Assembly: GCF_000153045.1 (NCBI RefSeq)
Contig: NZ_CH724160.1
Coordinates: forward strand, 575,399-639,398
Length of the DNA: 64,000 bases
Direction of reading: 5' to 3'
DNA from: Synechococcus sp. WH 5701
GTDB lineage: Bacteria > Cyanobacteriota > Cyanobacteriia > PCC-6307 > Cyanobiaceae
Numbering within the stretch: position 1 is the first letter of the stretch; every line of letters starts with the position of its first letter. The translations under genes and the position numbers were made by a program. Positions 1 through 8,352 of the stretch are shown piece after piece. Below the pieces are notes generated by a model. The model did no database searches. It was not told where the DNA came from and worked only from the letters and a program-made list of their open reading frames with translations.

Positions 1-2
1 CG

Positions 3-464
3 GGCATTGCCGCCGTCACCCGGCCGGGGCCGCCGCTGACGGGCCCCGACGGGCTGGCGAACGTGGCGGTGATGAACCTGGCCGTCTCGCGCCAGAGCAC
101 CAAAGCGAAGCAGGCGCTCAGTTTTGCCCTCTACCTCACCAATGCCGCCAACCAGGCCCGCTTTGCCGAGGAAGCCCGGGTGCTGCCTTCGGCGCGGCAG
201 GCCCTGAAGAGCATCGAGCAGGGATTGCGCCAGCAGACGCCCGCCGATGCCCAGGAGCGGCTGGTGCGGCAGGCGCGACTGCAGTCGGTGGAGACCCTCG
301 GCCGGGCGCGGGTGCTGGTGCCCGCCACCCCCGGGGTGAAGAGGTTGCAGGCGATTCTTTACCGCCAGCTGCAGCGGGCGATGCTTGGCCAGATCGAGAG
401 TGATCAGGCGCTGGCGGAAGCGGAGCGCGACTGGAACGTGTATGCCGAAGCCCGCTGGCCCTGA
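3..464 (+). CDS. ABC transporter extracellular substrate-binding protein, C-terminal part (partial)
   Basis: The reading frame is open from the left edge and ends in TGA at 462-464, so only the last ~153 residues are present. The segment AVSRQSTKAKQALSFALYLT followed by an 'N..NQARFAEEARVLPS' stretch is typical of the C-terminal lobe of family-1 (sugar-type) periplasmic binding proteins, where the chain is described by a count of remaining helices and a final helix (FAEEA, VLPSARQAL). Such a protein would bind a sugar or sugar alcohol outside the membrane and pass it to a permease. The permease genes are not in the window, so the substrate cannot be named. Downstream is a 129-bp gap before an unrelated regulator. 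Confidence 0.7.
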   Translation, partial: GIAAVTRPGPPLTGPDGLANVAVMNLAVSRQSTKAKQALSFALYLTNAANQARFAEEARVLPSARQALKSIEQGLRQQTPADAQERLVRQARLQSVETLGRARVLVPATPGVKRLQAILYRQLQRAMLGQIESDQALAEAERDWNVYAEARWP

Positions 465-593
465 CTGGGCGCCCCTCCAGACTTCATGAATAAATCATTA
501 AGTCTTGGCTGAGTCCCCGCGCAGAGGCTGAGCGTTGGTCGCTCTGTAACAGCCCCACAAGGTAGGGTTGCTTTTCTTCATGACTGGACTCCG

Positions 594-1400
594 ATGCCCC
601 TGGAAGCGGATCCCCAGCAGCTGCAGGGTGTGTCTTCCCCGGAGTCTTCGTCAGAACCCTGCGCCACCGTGCTGGTGGTCGACGACGAAGCCACCGTGCG
701 CCGTGTGCTGGTGATGCGCCTGCAGCTGGCCGGCTACCGGGTGGTCTGCGCCGAGGACGGTGAGCAGGCCCTTTCCCTCTTCCACGACGAGCAGCCCGAC
801 CTGGTGGTGCTCGATGTGATGCTGCCCAAGCTGGATGGCTTCGCTGTCTGCCGCAGGCTGCGGGCTGAATCCTGCGTGCCGATCATCTTTCTCTCGGCAC
901 TTGATGCCATTGCCGAGCGGGTGGCCGGCCTGGATCTCGGCGCCGACGACTACCTGCCCAAGCCGTTCAGCCCCAAGGAGCTCGAGGCCCGCATCGCCAC
1001 CATCCTGCGGCGGGTGGGCAGGGGCTCCGCGGCAGCCGAATCCCGCGATGTGCCTGCTGGGCAGGGGGTGTTGCGGGTGGGGGATCTGGTCGTCGACACC
1101 AACCGCCGCCAGGTCACCCGCGAGGGTGAGCGCATCGGCCTCACCTACACCGAATTCAGCCTGCTGGAGCTGCTCTTCCGTGATCCCGGCCGGGTTGTGC
1201 CCCGGGCCGAGATCCTCGAGCAGCTCTGGGGCTATCCCCCTCGCCGTGCCGCCGACCTGCGCGTGGTCGATGTCTATGTGGCCCGCCTGCGCGGCAAGCT
1301 CGAGCCCGATCCGCGCAACCCCGAGCTGATCCTCACGGTGCGAGGCACCGGCTATGCCTCCCAGCGGATGGCCGAGGCGGCCGTCGCGGCCACGGCCTGA
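594..1400 (+). CDS. OmpR-family response regulator, RpaB/Ycf27-like
   Basis: A 268-residue two-component regulator. Residues ~25-140 form the receiver: acidic pair D30/D31, phospho-acceptor D74 in VVLDVMLPK, and K123 in LPKPFSPKE. Residues ~160-260 form a winged-helix DNA-binding domain ending in ILTVRGTGY. The closest family I recognise is cyanobacterial RpaB (Ycf27), which balances photosystem and high-light gene expression, but several conserved RpaB positions differ (for example [15 protein letters not shown]), so a paralogue is more likely than RpaB itself. The ATG at 594 is chosen because the receiver starts ~25 residues later. No sensor kinase gene is adjacent. A strong hairpin begins at its stop codon. 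Confidence 0.8.
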   Translation: MPLEADPQQLQGVSSPESSSEPCATVLVVDDEATVRRVLVMRLQLAGYRVVCAEDGEQALSLFHDEQPDLVVLDVMLPKLDGFAVCRRLRAESCVPIIFLSALDAIAERVAGLDLGADDYLPKPFSPKELEARIATILRRVGRGSAAAESRDVPAGQGVLRVGDLVVDTNRRQVTREGERIGLTYTEFSLLELLFRDPGRVVPRAEILEQLWGYPPRRAADLRVVDVYVARLRGKLEPDPRNPELILTVRGTGYASQRMAEAAVAATA

Positions 1401-1439
1401 GACCCATCCTGAAGCCCTCGGTCCTTCAGGATGGGTCTC
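1399..1439 (+). terminator. Perfect 16-bp inverted repeat after the response regulator
   Basis: GAGACCCATCCTGAAG (1399-1414) and CTTCAGGATGGGTCTC (1424-1439) are exact reverse complements around a 9-nt loop. The hairpin starts within the regulator's stop codon and ends 19 bases before the proposed lysS start. No T-run follows, so it may be a weak terminator or an RNA-stabilising or processing hairpin. Confidence 0.6.
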
Positions 1440-1458
1440 CTGTCTGAGATCTGTCCCC

Positions 1459-2979
1459 TTGCCGGAGACGCGCTTCAACCGCCTGGAGCAGGCCCGACTG
1501 GACAAGGCTGAGGTCCTCAGGGGCCTGGGCCAGGGACCCTATGGCCTGCGCTTCGACCCCAGCCACCGTCACGCTGAGCTGCAGCGTCTGCATGCCGATC
1601 TGGCCAACGGTCAGGAGCGGGATGAGCGGGTTTCGGTGGCCGGGCGGGTGATGACCCGCCGGGTGATGGGCAAGCTGGCCTTCTTCACCCTGCTCGATGA
1701 GACCGGCCCGATCCAGCTGTTCATCGAGAAGGCCACCCTGGCGGCGGCCCTGCCGGATCAGCCCGAGGCCTTCACCCAGCTCACCACCCTGGTGGACGCC
1801 GGCGACTGGATCGGTGTGAGCGGAAGTCTGCGCCGTACCGACCGGGGCGAGCTCTCGGTGAAGGTGACCGGCTGGCAGATGCTGACCAAGGCCCTGCAGC
1901 CACTCCCCGACAAGTGGCACGGCCTGGCGGACGTGGAGAAGCGTTACCGCCAGCGCTACCTCGATCTGGTGGTCTCGCCCCAGACCCGCGAGACCTTCCG
2001 GCGCCGGGCCCTGCTGGTGAGCGGCATCCGCCGCTGGCTGGATGAGCGCCAGTTCCTGGAGATCGAAACGCCGGTCCTCAACGCCGAGGCCGGTGGTGCC
2101 GACGCCCGGCCCTTCACCACCCACCACAACACCCTCGATCTGCCCCTGGTGCTGCGGATCGCCACCGAACTGCACCTCAAGCGCCTGGTGGTGGGCGGTT
2201 TCGAGCGGGTCTACGAACTGGGCCGCATCTTCCGCAACGAAGGGGTGAGCACGCGCCACAATCCTGAGTTCACCACGGTCGAGATCTATCAGGCCTACGC
2301 CGATTACACCGACATGATGGTGCTCACCGAGGAGCTGATCGCCTCGGTCTGCCAGCAGGTGTGCGGCACCACGGCCATCGAGTATCAGGGCACCGCCATC
2401 GACCTGACCCCCCCCTGGCGGCGGGCCACCATGCATGAGCTGGTGGAGCAGGCCACGGGCCTGGATTTCAACGGCTTCAGCAGCCGCGAGCAGGCCGCCG
2501 CCGCCATGGCCGCCGCGGGCCTGGAGGTGCCTGAGGCGGCCGACAGCGTGGGTCGACTGCTCAACGAAGCTTTCGAGCAACGGGTGGAGGACTCGCTGAT
2601 TCAGCCCACCTTCGTGACCGACTACCCGGTGGAGAACTCCCCCCTCGCCCGCGCTCACCGCAGCAAGCCCGGGCTGGTGGAGCGCTTCGAGCTGTTCATC
2701 GTTGGCCGTGAAACCGCCAACGCCTTCAGTGAGTTGATTGATCCGATCGACCAGCGCCGGCGGCTGGAAGCCCAGCAGGAGCGCCGTGCGGCGGGCGATC
2801 TGGAGGCCCATGGGGTCGACGAAGACTTCCTCCATGCCCTCGAAGTGGGCATGCCCCCCACCGGCGGACTGGGCATCGGCATCGATCGGCTGGCGATGCT
2901 GCTCACCGACAGCCCGAGCATCCGCGACGTGATCGCTTTCCCCCTGCTACGGCCGGAAGCGGTGCCGCCGGTGGGCTGA
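1459..2979 (+). CDS. lysS: Lysine--tRNA ligase (class II)
   Basis: Charges tRNA-Lys with lysine in the cytosol. The protein has an OB-fold anticodon-binding domain at ~60-160 and a class II catalytic core. Motif 2 is [15 protein letters not shown] and motif 3 is [12 protein letters not shown] near the C-terminus. The open frame extends upstream to an ATG at 1354, but that would overlap the previous gene and the hairpin at 1399-1439 and adds sequence unlike LysRS. A TTG at 1459 gives about 506 residues beginning [20 protein letters not shown], which matches the family's usual length and N-terminus. The TTG start is an inference. Confidence 0.93.
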   Translation: MPETRFNRLEQARLDKAEVLRGLGQGPYGLRFDPSHRHAELQRLHADLANGQERDERVSVAGRVMTRRVMGKLAFFTLLDETGPIQLFIEKATLAAALPDQPEAFTQLTTLVDAGDWIGVSGSLRRTDRGELSVKVTGWQMLTKALQPLPDKWHGLADVEKRYRQRYLDLVVSPQTRETFRRRALLVSGIRRWLDERQFLEIETPVLNAEAGGADARPFTTHHNTLDLPLVLRIATELHLKRLVVGGFERVYELGRIFRNEGVSTRHNPEFTTVEIYQAYADYTDMMVLTEELIASVCQQVCGTTAIEYQGTAIDLTPPWRRATMHELVEQATGLDFNGFSSREQAAAAMAAAGLEVPEAADSVGRLLNEAFEQRVEDSLIQPTFVTDYPVENSPLARAHRSKPGLVERFELFIVGRETANAFSELIDPIDQRRRLEAQQERRAAGDLEAHGVDEDFLHALEVGMPPTGGLGIGIDRLAMLLTDSPSIRDVIAFPLLRPEAVPPVG

Positions 2980-3026
2980 ACCGGCGCAATGAGATAATTA
3001 ACCGTACTCGGACTATCCCCCAGCCC

Positions 3027-3290
3027 ATGAGCGGTGAGCGCGTCGGTTTCCGCTTCAAACACGCGGATGCGGTGGTCAAGCGCAATCCTCAGGGTCGCTC
3101 CCGCCGGGGCTGGGTGATGGAGCCTGTTGAGCAGACCACCAGCCGTGGCACCAAGATGCCCGCTTACCGCATCCGCTGGCGCGACAGTGAGCGGCCCGAG
3201 ATCGTCCTGCAGCACATGCTGATCGCCGATCCCGATCCCACTCCTCCTCCAGAAGGGGTGAGCCTGGAGCCCCCCGCTCCGAAGAAGTAA
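3027..3290 (+). CDS. Small conserved hypothetical protein
   Basis: An 87-residue basic protein with a proline-rich tail. The middle (GRSRRGWVMEPVEQTTSRGT, then YRIRWRDS) suggests a small beta-barrel, SH3-like fold, but I do not recognise a named family. It lies 47 bases after lysS on the same strand, and a possible -10 element (GATAAT) sits just upstream at about 2993. No function is assigned. Confidence 0.6.
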   Translation: MSGERVGFRFKHADAVVKRNPQGRSRRGWVMEPVEQTTSRGTKMPAYRIRWRDSERPEIVLQHMLIADPDPTPPPEGVSLEPPAPKK

Positions 3291-3330
3291 GCCCGCTCCA
3301 ACGACCGGCCGCCCCCTTCAGCTCAGCTGT

Positions 3331-4131
3331 TCAGCTCCAGCCCCTGAGGCGGTACACGAGCAGGCCGAGATGTTCCTTGATGGCGAGGCTGCTCAGCAGC
3401 AGTGAGCCGGCGTCGGGCCAGAGCGACAGCAGCACCGATCCGGCGGTGGGCCTGCCGAGCTGATCACGGGCCGGCAGCAGGTAGTCGCAGGCCACCGGCA
3501 CCACCTGGAGCCCGCTCTGGCGGCGGAAGCTGGCCAGGGCCCTGGGCATGTGCAGGGCGCTGGTCACCAGCAGCACCGTGCTCCAGCCGCGGGATTGGCC
3601 GATCCGCCGCAGATCCCTCGCCTCCTCGGCGGTGGTCCTGGCCTGATCACTGACCAGAAGGCGATCCGCGGGGACACCCAGCTCCAGCGCCAGGCTGCGG
3701 GCGCTGATGGCTTCAGCTGGGGCGGGATCCCCGCCGCTGAAGCTCACCCGGCCTCCGCTCAGCAGCAGCAGGGGCGCCCGCTGGTCCCGCAGCAGCCGGA
3801 TCCCGCTCAGCAGCCGGTCGCCAGCCTCGTTCACCTCCACTCCGGCCCTGGGGGGCAACGCCGCCCGCAGGCCTCCGCCCAGCACCACGATGGCGTCGCC
3901 CCGGGGTACGGGCGCGGGCGTCAGGCGGGCACTGCGGGCCTCCAGCCCCCAGACCAGTTCCCTGGCGGTGAGCGGCATGGCGCTGATCCAGAGCATGGCC
4001 AGGCCAAGGCCCCCCAGGGGGCCGCTCCAGCGGCGCCGCGGCCCCACCAGCAGGCCGGCCAGAGCCAGCAGCAGGCCCAGGCTCAGCGGATAGAGCAGTT
4101 GCGGCAGCAATTTCGAGAGCAGAAAGCCCAT
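3331..4131 (-). CDS. YdcF/ElyC-family (DUF218) membrane protein
   Basis: 266 residues. Two hydrophobic segments at the N-terminus (about 5-28 and 37-55) are followed by a DUF218 domain. That domain starts at DAIVVLGGGL and includes LLLLSGGRVSF, an ALELGVP segment, RTTAEEARDL and LLVTSALHMPRA, the usual ordered motifs of SanA/ElyC/YdcF proteins. Members of the family affect envelope or peptidoglycan precursor balance, but the biochemical reaction is not firmly known. It lies downstream of the ergothioneine cluster on the same strand with a 16-bp gap and could be cotranscribed, though a functional link is not evident. Confidence 0.8.
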   Translation of the reverse strand: MGFLLSKLLPQLLYPLSLGLLLALAGLLVGPRRRWSGPLGGLGLAMLWISAMPLTARELVWGLEARSARLTPAPVPRGDAIVVLGGGLRAALPPRAGVEVNEAGDRLLSGIRLLRDQRAPLLLLSGGRVSFSGGDPAPAEAISARSLALELGVPADRLLVSDQARTTAEEARDLRRIGQSRGWSTVLLVTSALHMPRALASFRRQSGLQVVPVACDYLLPARDQLGRPTAGSVLLSLWPDAGSLLLSSLAIKEHLGLLVYRLRGWS

Positions 4132-4147
4132 GGGAGGGAGCTCCTGC

Positions 4148-4684
4148 TCAGGGGCCGGCGGGCCGGGAGCGGCGCCGCAGCTCCTCCAGCTCCTGGCGCG
4201 ACTCGAAATCGGCCCAGGCGCGCTCCAGGTCGGGACCGGTCGCTGGGTCGCCCACTGGTTCTCTGGCGGGCTGGCCGGAGGGCTTGGGGCGGGCCTGCTG
4301 TCGCTGCTCCAGCTCCTGCAACTCCTGCTCCACCCGGGCGAATTCCTTGCCCAGCTCCCCCAGCAGCTGCCAGCGGTCGCGCCCCTGGCCCATCAGCTGA
4401 CCCTGATGGGCCTCGGCCCGTCCAGCCAGCTCCTGGGCACCGGCGGCCCTCGCCCGCCGCACCCGCTCCTGCCACTGGGTGATCTCGCCGGCGATCTGCA
4501 GCAAGGCCTGGCGCAGCTGCTCGGCCTGGGCCTGGATCTGCAGGCGCCGCCGGCGCAGGCGACGTTGGCGCTCCAGCAGCTCCTCCAGCTCCAGCAGCTC
4601 CTGCTGGCCTGGATGGCTGCCGAGGAAGGCCTCCAGCTGCTGCTCCAGCTGCGACTCCAACTGCTCGAACCAGCTGCTGCTCAT
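4148..4684 (-). CDS. Hercynine metabolism protein (TIGR04376-like coiled-coil protein)
   Basis: About 178 residues, dominated by Glu/Gln/Leu/Arg heptad-like sequence (for example LEELLERQRRLRRRRLQIQA), so a long coiled coil is predicted. Its content and position beside egtD/egtB match the cyanobacterial family that NCBI names 'hercynine metabolism protein'. The biochemical role is unknown. An upstream GTG at 4723 is in frame but would overlap the preceding gene. I chose the ATG at 4684 because family members start MSSxWFEQLE, as here. Confidence 0.7.
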   Translation of the reverse strand: MSSSWFEQLESQLEQQLEAFLGSHPGQQELLELEELLERQRRLRRRRLQIQAQAEQLRQALLQIAGEITQWQERVRRARAAGAQELAGRAEAHQGQLMGQGRDRWQLLGELGKEFARVEQELQELEQRQQARPKPSGQPAREPVGDPATGPDLERAWADFESRQELEELRRRSRPAGP

Positions 4685-4709
4685 GGGCGTGTCACGGTCA
4701 AAGGAGGGT

Positions 4710-4934
4710 TCACTCCGGGGCACGGGTGATCAGGGGGGCTTCGATCTCTTCCTCCAGGGGCGTGATCGCCGCTTCGCGGGAGCGCAGCAGCAGCTGGGTG
4801 AGGCGGGCGATGGCCCCTTCGCCGAGATCCCGTTCACCGATGCGGTCGAAAGCCTCGCGGTAGAGCTGCTCCAGTTGCTCAATCAGGCCTTCGCGGGTCT
4901 CGCGCATCGCCCGACGCTGGTCGTCCCTGCTCAT
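4710..4934 (-). CDS. Hercynine metabolism small protein (TIGR04368-like)
   Basis: 74 residues, predicted helical and rich in charged residues (MSRDDQRRAMRETREGLIEQ at the N-terminus). It sits directly after egtD (21-bp gap) and before the coiled-coil companion, the arrangement seen in cyanobacteria for the family called 'hercynine metabolism small protein'. Function is unknown; the family name comes from gene neighbourhood, not from an assay. The ATG at 4934 gives the full conserved length. Confidence 0.65.
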   Translation of the reverse strand: MSRDDQRRAMRETREGLIEQLEQLYREAFDRIGERDLGEGAIARLTQLLLRSREAAITPLEEEIEAPLITRAPE

Positions 4935-4955
4935 CGCCGGTCTTCTCGCTTCTGA

Positions 4956-6005
4956 TCAGATGCTGAGTCTGCCTGGTTCGGCACCTGCTGCCGCTGGTTG
5001 CAGCAGGTGCAGGCTGAAGCTGCCGTCGTCGGCGCCCCAGCGCTCCAGGGCGCGCCAACCCGCCGCCGCCGCCAGGGCGGTGAAGGCCTCCGGGCTGTAC
5101 TTGTGGCTGTACTCGGTGATCAGGGCTTCGCCGGCGGCGAACCGCCAGGGTGTTCCATCGAGGCTCACCTGCTGGTCCCGCTCGCTCACCAGGGCCATGG
5201 CGATGCGGGAGTCCTGTGCCTGCCAGTGGGCCTCATAACGGAAGCTGCCGGGATCGAAGCTGCCTGCGAGCTCTCGGTTGAGCCGCACCAGCAGGTTGCG
5301 GGCGAAGGCGGCGGAGTGGCCGGCCCGGTCGTTGTAGGCCGCTTCCAGCGCCGCCGCCGAGCGCGGCTGGTCGATGCCGATCAGCAGCCGCCCATCGCTC
5401 CCCAGCAGGCGGGAGAACTGGCCCAGCAGGGTCACGGCTTCGTCGGGATCGAAGTTGCCCAGGGAGCTGCCGGGGTAGAAGCCGAGCCGCCGCTGCCCCG
5501 CCAGCAGGGGCTGCTCCGGCAGCTGCTGGAGCTGGCTGTAGTCGCAGCAGATGCCCAGCACCGGGATGCTGGGGTGGCGTTGCTGCAGGTTGCGGCACGC
5601 CTCCTGAAGATGCTCGGCGCTGATGTCAAGGGCCACGTAGGCCGGCGGGGCCAGGGCCTCCAGCAGCGGCGAGACCTTGCGGGCGCTGCCGGCGCCGAAC
5701 TCCACCAGCACACCCTCGCCCATGGCCGCGGCCATGGCGGGGGCATGGCGGCTGAGCAGGGCGGTTTCAGTGCGGGTGAGGCCGTATTCCGGTTGTTCGC
5801 AGATGGCGTCGAACAGGCGGGAGCCCTCGTTGTCGTAGAGAAACCAGGCCGGGAGCTGCTTGGGTGTGCGGCTCAGCCCCTCGATCACCAGCCGGGCCAT
5901 GTCGGCCGGGGCTGGATGCAGATCGAGCATGGTGATGGCAGGGTCCGGCGACCGCGGTGCCGCTGGTGTCGCCAGCCGGGGCCTGAGGCCGGGCTGGCTG
6001 CTCAT
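4956..6005 (-). CDS. egtD: L-histidine N-alpha-methyltransferase
   Basis: Transfers three methyl groups from S-adenosylmethionine to the alpha-amino group of histidine, giving hercynine, the first step of ergothioneine synthesis. 349 residues with the EgtD order of motifs: PKQLPAWFLYDNEGSRLFD near residue 50, the SAM site LVEFGAGSARKV, YVALDISAEHL, LGFYPGSSLGNF and a C-terminal ITEYSHKYS. Its ATG overlaps the egtB stop by 4 bp, so the two are translationally coupled. A first internal Met at residue 26 is an alternative start. Confidence 0.93.
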   Translation of the reverse strand: MSSQPGLRPRLATPAAPRSPDPAITMLDLHPAPADMARLVIEGLSRTPKQLPAWFLYDNEGSRLFDAICEQPEYGLTRTETALLSRHAPAMAAAMGEGVLVEFGAGSARKVSPLLEALAPPAYVALDISAEHLQEACRNLQQRHPSIPVLGICCDYSQLQQLPEQPLLAGQRRLGFYPGSSLGNFDPDEAVTLLGQFSRLLGSDGRLLIGIDQPRSAAALEAAYNDRAGHSAAFARNLLVRLNRELAGSFDPGSFRYEAHWQAQDSRIAMALVSERDQQVSLDGTPWRFAAGEALITEYSHKYSPEAFTALAAAAGWRALERWGADDGSFSLHLLQPAAAGAEPGRLSI

Positions 6006-7225
6006 CGCCGCTCCTGGGCCAGGCGCAGGCCGCTGGCCATCCAGCGGCTGGCGGGCGGGAAGAAGTTGCGGTAGCTGAGGCGGCTGTGACCGGGCGGGGT
6101 GAAGTCGCTGCCGCCGCGCAGCACCATCTGGGAACTCATGAATTTGCCGTTGTATTCACCCACTGCGCCGGCGGCTGGCGTGAAGCCCGGATAGGGACGG
6201 TAGGCGCTGGCGGTCCACTGCCACACCTGACCCTCCAGCTCCCGCAAAGCGGGGTGGCCGCCCCGGGCGGCGGATTCCCACTCGGCTTCCGTGGGCAGGC
6301 GGGCTCCGGCCCAGCGGGCGTAGGCGTCGGCCTCGAACCAGCTCAGATGCCGCACCGGCGCCTCCGGACGCAGGGGCCGCCTCCCTTCCAGGCTGAACTC
6401 CCAGCTCCAGCCGTCGTGTTCAGAGCCGCGCCAGTAGCGGGGTGCCCGCCAGCCGCGCTCCTGCACCAGGGCCCAGCCTTCGCTCATCCACAGCTCCGGC
6501 CGGCGGTACCCCCCTGCGGCAATGAAGGCCGCGAATTCGCCATTGCGCACCAGCCGGCTGGCGATCGCATGGGGCTCCAGCCAGTGACGGTGGCGTGGCG
6601 CCTCGTTGTCGAAGTGGAAGCCGCCCTCGGGGCCCGCGCCGATCTCCACCAGGCCGCCCGGATGCTCGATCCACTCCAGCGGCTCCGCCGCTTCACCGGG
6701 GAGCCCGGCCGGCTGGCGGTAGGCGGGCTCCAGGGGGTTACGGCTGAAGCCGTCGAGCAGATCCATCAGCAGCAGCTCCTGGTGCTGCTGTTCGTGCTGC
6801 AGCCCCAGCTCCAGCAGCTCCAGCACAGGCGCCGCCGTGGCCTGGGGTTGCCGGACCAGCCGCTCCAGCAGATCCTCCAGCCCGGCATCCACCCGCCGCC
6901 GCCAGGCCATCACCTCCCGCATCGGTGGACGGGAGAGCAGGCCCCGCTGGGGGCGGGGGTGGCGCTCGCCGATCGCGTCGTAATAGGAATTGAACAGAAA
7001 GCCCCAGCGGCTGTCGGCGGGCTCATAGCCGGGCAAGTGGGGTTGGAGCAGGAAGGTCTCGAAGAACCAGGTGGTGTGGCCGAGATGCCACTTGGGCGGG
7101 CTGGCGTCGGCCATGCCCTGCAGGCAGAGGTCTTCAGGCTCCAGATCGGCCACCAGCTCTTCGCTGCGGCGGCGGATCGTCCCCAGCCGCTCCAGCAGGG
7201 CCGCGCTTGGAGCCGCGGAAGCCAT
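6002..7225 (-). CDS. egtB: Ergothioneine biosynthesis sulfoxide synthase EgtB
   Basis: Non-haem iron enzyme that joins hercynine to a thiol (gamma-glutamylcysteine or cysteine) and oxidises it to a sulfoxide. 407 residues: an N-terminal DinB-like four-helix domain carrying the iron-ligand histidines (HLGHTTWFFE and the HxxxH of HEQQHQELLL), then a formylglycine-generating-enzyme/sulfatase-modifying domain (RPEAPVRHLSWFEADAYARW, LPTEAEWE, VLRGGSDFTP). It is the promoter-proximal gene of the minus-strand cluster. No egtA, egtC or egtE is seen in the window. The divergent cysteine synthase suggests that cysteine may be the sulfur donor, which is an inference. Confidence 0.92.
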   Translation of the reverse strand: MASAAPSAALLERLGTIRRRSEELVADLEPEDLCLQGMADASPPKWHLGHTTWFFETFLLQPHLPGYEPADSRWGFLFNSYYDAIGERHPRPQRGLLSRPPMREVMAWRRRVDAGLEDLLERLVRQPQATAAPVLELLELGLQHEQQHQELLLMDLLDGFSRNPLEPAYRQPAGLPGEAAEPLEWIEHPGGLVEIGAGPEGGFHFDNEAPRHRHWLEPHAIASRLVRNGEFAAFIAAGGYRRPELWMSEGWALVQERGWRAPRYWRGSEHDGWSWEFSLEGRRPLRPEAPVRHLSWFEADAYARWAGARLPTEAEWESAARGGHPALRELEGQVWQWTASAYRPYPGFTPAAGAVGEYNGKFMSSQMVLRGGSDFTPPGHSRLSYRNFFPPASRWMASGLRLAQERR

Positions 7226-7326
7226 GGCATGGGAAACAAGCTGGGGAGGAGCCTAGTGGGGATCGGCGGTCGCGGCTGACCCCCTTACGATCGGCCACAG
7301 ACCACCGTTGCGACAAAGCCGCCGCC

Positions 7327-8352
7327 ATGGGCATCCGCCAGGGACCCTGCACCCAGGCAGGCATCAGCCAGGGTTTTGTTGAAGCCGTCGGCAACACCCC
7401 CCTGATTCGTCTGCGCCTGCTCAGCGACCTGACCGGTTGCGAGATCCTCGGCAAGGCGGAGTTCATGAACCCCGGGGGCTCCGTCAAAGACCGCGCTGCC
7501 CTCGGCATCCTGCTGGAAGCGGAGGAGTCGGGCGCTCTGCAACCGGGCGGCACCGTGGTCGAAGGCACGGCCGGCAACACCGGCATCGGCCTCACCCACC
7601 TCTGCAATGCCCGCGGCTACCGCAGCTTGATCGTCATCCCCGACACCCAGTCGGCTGAGAAGATCGGGCTGCTGCGCAGCCTTGGCGCGGAGGTGCGCAC
7701 CGTCCCGGCGGTGCCCTACCGCGACCCCAACAACTACGTGAAGCTCTCGGGCCGCATCGCCGCCGAAATCCCGGGTGCCATCTGGGCCAATCAGTTCGAC
7801 AACCTGGCCAACCGCCGCGCCCATTACGCCAGCACCGGCCCTGAGATCTGGGAGCAGACCGGCGGCCGCATCGACGCCTGGGTGTCGGCCACCGGCACCG
7901 GCGGCACCTATGCCGGCGTGGCCCTGTTCCTGAAGGAGCGCTCCGAGCGGGTGCGCTGCGTGCTGGCCGATCCCCACGGCAGCGCCCTCCATGCCTGGGC
8001 CACCGGCGCCGGGCTGAAGGCCGAGGGCAGCTCGATCACCGAGGGCATCGGCAACAGCCGCGTCACCGCCAACCTCGAGGGGGCACCGATCGACGATGCG
8101 GTGCGCATCGACGACCAGAGCGCCCTCGAGACCATCTACCAGTTGCTCTGGCGGGAAGGGCTGTTCATGGGCGGCTCGGTGGGCATCAACGTGGCGGCGG
8201 CGGTGGAAACGGCCCGCCGGCTCGGGCCCGGCCACACGATCGTCACCGTGCTCTGCGACAGCGGTGATCGCTACCGCTCCCGCCTCTACGATGCCGACTG
8301 GCTCGCCTCCCGCGGACTGAGCCAGCCCCGCCGAGAGCGGGTTCCGGCCTGA
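7327..8352 (+). CDS. cysK: Cysteine synthase (O-acetylserine sulfhydrylase)
   Basis: PLP enzyme forming cysteine from O-acetylserine and sulfide. 341 residues. The PLP lysine is K54 in NPGGSVKDR, the phosphate-binding loop is GTAGNTGIG, and GTGGTYAGV lies in the second half. The TAGNTGIG form (rather than TSGNTGIG) marks the branch of CysK-like proteins common as second copies in cyanobacteria. The frame is open from 7207, but the ATG at 7327 fits the family start. It is divergent from egtB, with only ~100 bp between, and its stop overlaps the kinase-like gene's ATG by one base. Confidence 0.88.
   Translation: MGIRQGPCTQAGISQGFVEAVGNTPLIRLRLLSDLTGCEILGKAEFMNPGGSVKDRAALGILLEAEESGALQPGGTVVEGTAGNTGIGLTHLCNARGYRSLIVIPDTQSAEKIGLLRSLGAEVRTVPAVPYRDPNNYVKLSGRIAAEIPGAIWANQFDNLANRRAHYASTGPEIWEQTGGRIDAWVSATGTGGTYAGVALFLKERSERVRCVLADPHGSALHAWATGAGLKAEGSSITEGIGNSRVTANLEGAPIDDAVRIDDQSALETIYQLLWREGLFMGGSVGINVAAAVETARRLGPGHTIVTVLCDSGDRYRSRLYDADWLASRGLSQPRRERVPA

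Noticed and set aside
1354..1458. Long N-terminal extension of lysS
   Set aside because: It overlaps the response regulator, includes a perfect hairpin and has no LysRS-like sequence; a TTG at 1459 is preferred.
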